From positions 1 through 7,094 of the forward strand of contig UQKO01000078.1 in NCBI GenBank assembly GCA_900541575.1: 7,094 nucleotides of DNA, in the 5' to 3' direction. The DNA is from an uncultured Prevotella sp. (GTDB lineage Bacteria; Bacteroidota; Bacteroidia; Bacteroidales; Bacteroidaceae). The notes beneath the pieces are model-generated. The model made no database searches, was not told the DNA's origin, and saw nothing but the letters and a program-made list of their open reading frames with translations. Positions 6,950-7,094 of the stretch are shown in pieces. Each line of letters begins with the position of its first letter. Position 1 is the stretch's first letter. Made by a program: the position numbers and the translations under genes.

Positions 6950-7030
6950 GGGCTGAATTATCGTGCAAGTCGAATGCAATCAAGCTTGCTTGAATTGCTG
7001 AGACGCAGCCGATAATGACGATAAAAGCCC
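6950..7030. repeat. Long interrupted inverted repeat (about 80 bases)
   Basis: Nested pairings from outside in: GGGCT (6950-6954) with AGCCC (7026-7030); ATTATCG (6957-6963) with CGATAAT (7010-7016); TGC (6964-6966) with GCA (7005-7007); GTC (6969-6971) with GAC (7002-7004); GCAATCAAG (6976-6984) with CTTGaATTGC (6989-6998, one bulged A); terminal loop CTTG (6985-6988). Five collinear helices separated by small bulges are hard to explain by chance. No T tract follows on either strand, so a simple terminator is unlikely. Confidence 0.6.
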
Positions 7031-7063
7031 AATGGACTCCATAGCACTAAGTTTGCAGATGAA

Positions 7064-7088
7064 AGCGGCGAAGCGAAGCTGAGCCGCT
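7064..7088. repeat. Compact GC-rich hairpin with a GCGAAGC core
   Basis: AGCGGC (7064-7069) pairs with GCCGCT (7083-7088). The inner AGC (7072-7074) pairs with GCT (7078-7080) around a GAA triloop, and GA at 7070-7071 faces GA at 7081-7082, which can form tandem sheared G-A pairs on the plus strand. The core GCGAAGC (7073-7079) is known as an unusually stable DNA mini-hairpin. On the minus strand only TTTCATCT follows, so it could be a weak terminator for a minus-strand gene beyond the window. Confidence 0.55.
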
Positions 7089-7094
7089 AAAATG

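Larger units (their letters stand above)
6901..7088. other. Gene-free, hairpin-rich intergenic segment
   Basis: No credible gene lies right of ybeY, but inverted repeats cover most of the segment: an AT-rich one at 6914-6942, a long multi-part one at 6950-7030, and a compact GC-rich one at 7064-7088. A 9-base direct repeat, AGCACTAAG, occurs at 6902-6910 and 7043-7051. I do not recognise a known RNA family. It may be an intergenic repeat element, a structured RNA, or 3' end signals of a gene beyond the right edge. Confidence 0.5.

Noticed and set aside
6953..6983. Possible ybeY promoter TTG-N20-TAATTCAG on the minus strand
   Set aside because: The spacing fits but two of the four TTTG positions are wrong, and it lies inside the long inverted repeat. 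Too weak to annotate.
6644..7015. Minus frame 6644-6895 and plus frames 6685-6909 and 6803-7015
   Set aside because: They overlap ybeY in other frames or strands and have no family features. The last part of the plus frame (from an ATG at 6944) is simply the inverted repeat read as codons.
6950..7030. Integron attC-like recombination site
   Set aside because: The bulged hairpin shape is suggestive, but the GTTRRRY/RYYYAAC core-site pairs are absent and no cassette gene is seen.
1..7094. CRISPR array, insertion sequence or toxin-antitoxin system
   Set aside because: No regularly spaced repeats, transposase or small paired genes were found on either strand.

Overview
The window looks like a chromosomal segment of a Bacteroidota, most likely a Bacteroidales of the Prevotella/Bacteroides type. 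Four lines of evidence point there. Three promoters fit the phylum-specific pattern TTG-N19/20-TAnnTTTG. No usable Shine-Dalgarno sites precede the genes. Both secreted proteins end in the short GRR...G..I..G.K..VK tail common in this group. The YbeY has Asp in place of the third metal-binding His, as I recall for this phylum. The genus is an inference.

Everything recognisable is on the minus strand, so transcription runs right to left. From the right edge: positions 6900-7090 hold no credible gene but contain several nested inverted repeats. Next is ybeY (6409-6843), the 16S rRNA-processing endoribonuclease. A gap of about 285 bases follows, with a possible ybeY terminator hairpin, a well-matched promoter (6241-6271) and a strongly folded leader for the next gene. 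That gene (5128-6123) encodes a 331-residue secreted protein with a jelly-roll carbohydrate-binding-like domain, an OB-fold-like domain and a sorting-type tail. A 19-bp inverted repeat (5021-5070) separates it from the next unit.

The main gene (348-4862, own promoter at 4947-4976) encodes a 1504-residue secreted papain-like cysteine protease. It has an FN3-like segment, two LamG-like domains flanking three PKD-like domains, a further C-terminal beta domain and the same type of tail. It ends at a strong hairpin (256-300). At the left edge lies a 3'-truncated tRNA with anticodon CAT, probably elongator tRNA-Met, with its own promoter (90-120).

The two secreted proteins are separate transcription units, but they share export and tail logic and may both act at the cell surface on host or dietary protein and glycan. 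ybeY and the tRNA are ordinary housekeeping genes. I do not see a clear new multi-gene system. The items most worth a second look are the hairpin-rich right edge, the folded leader of the 331-residue protein and the architecture of the giant protease.
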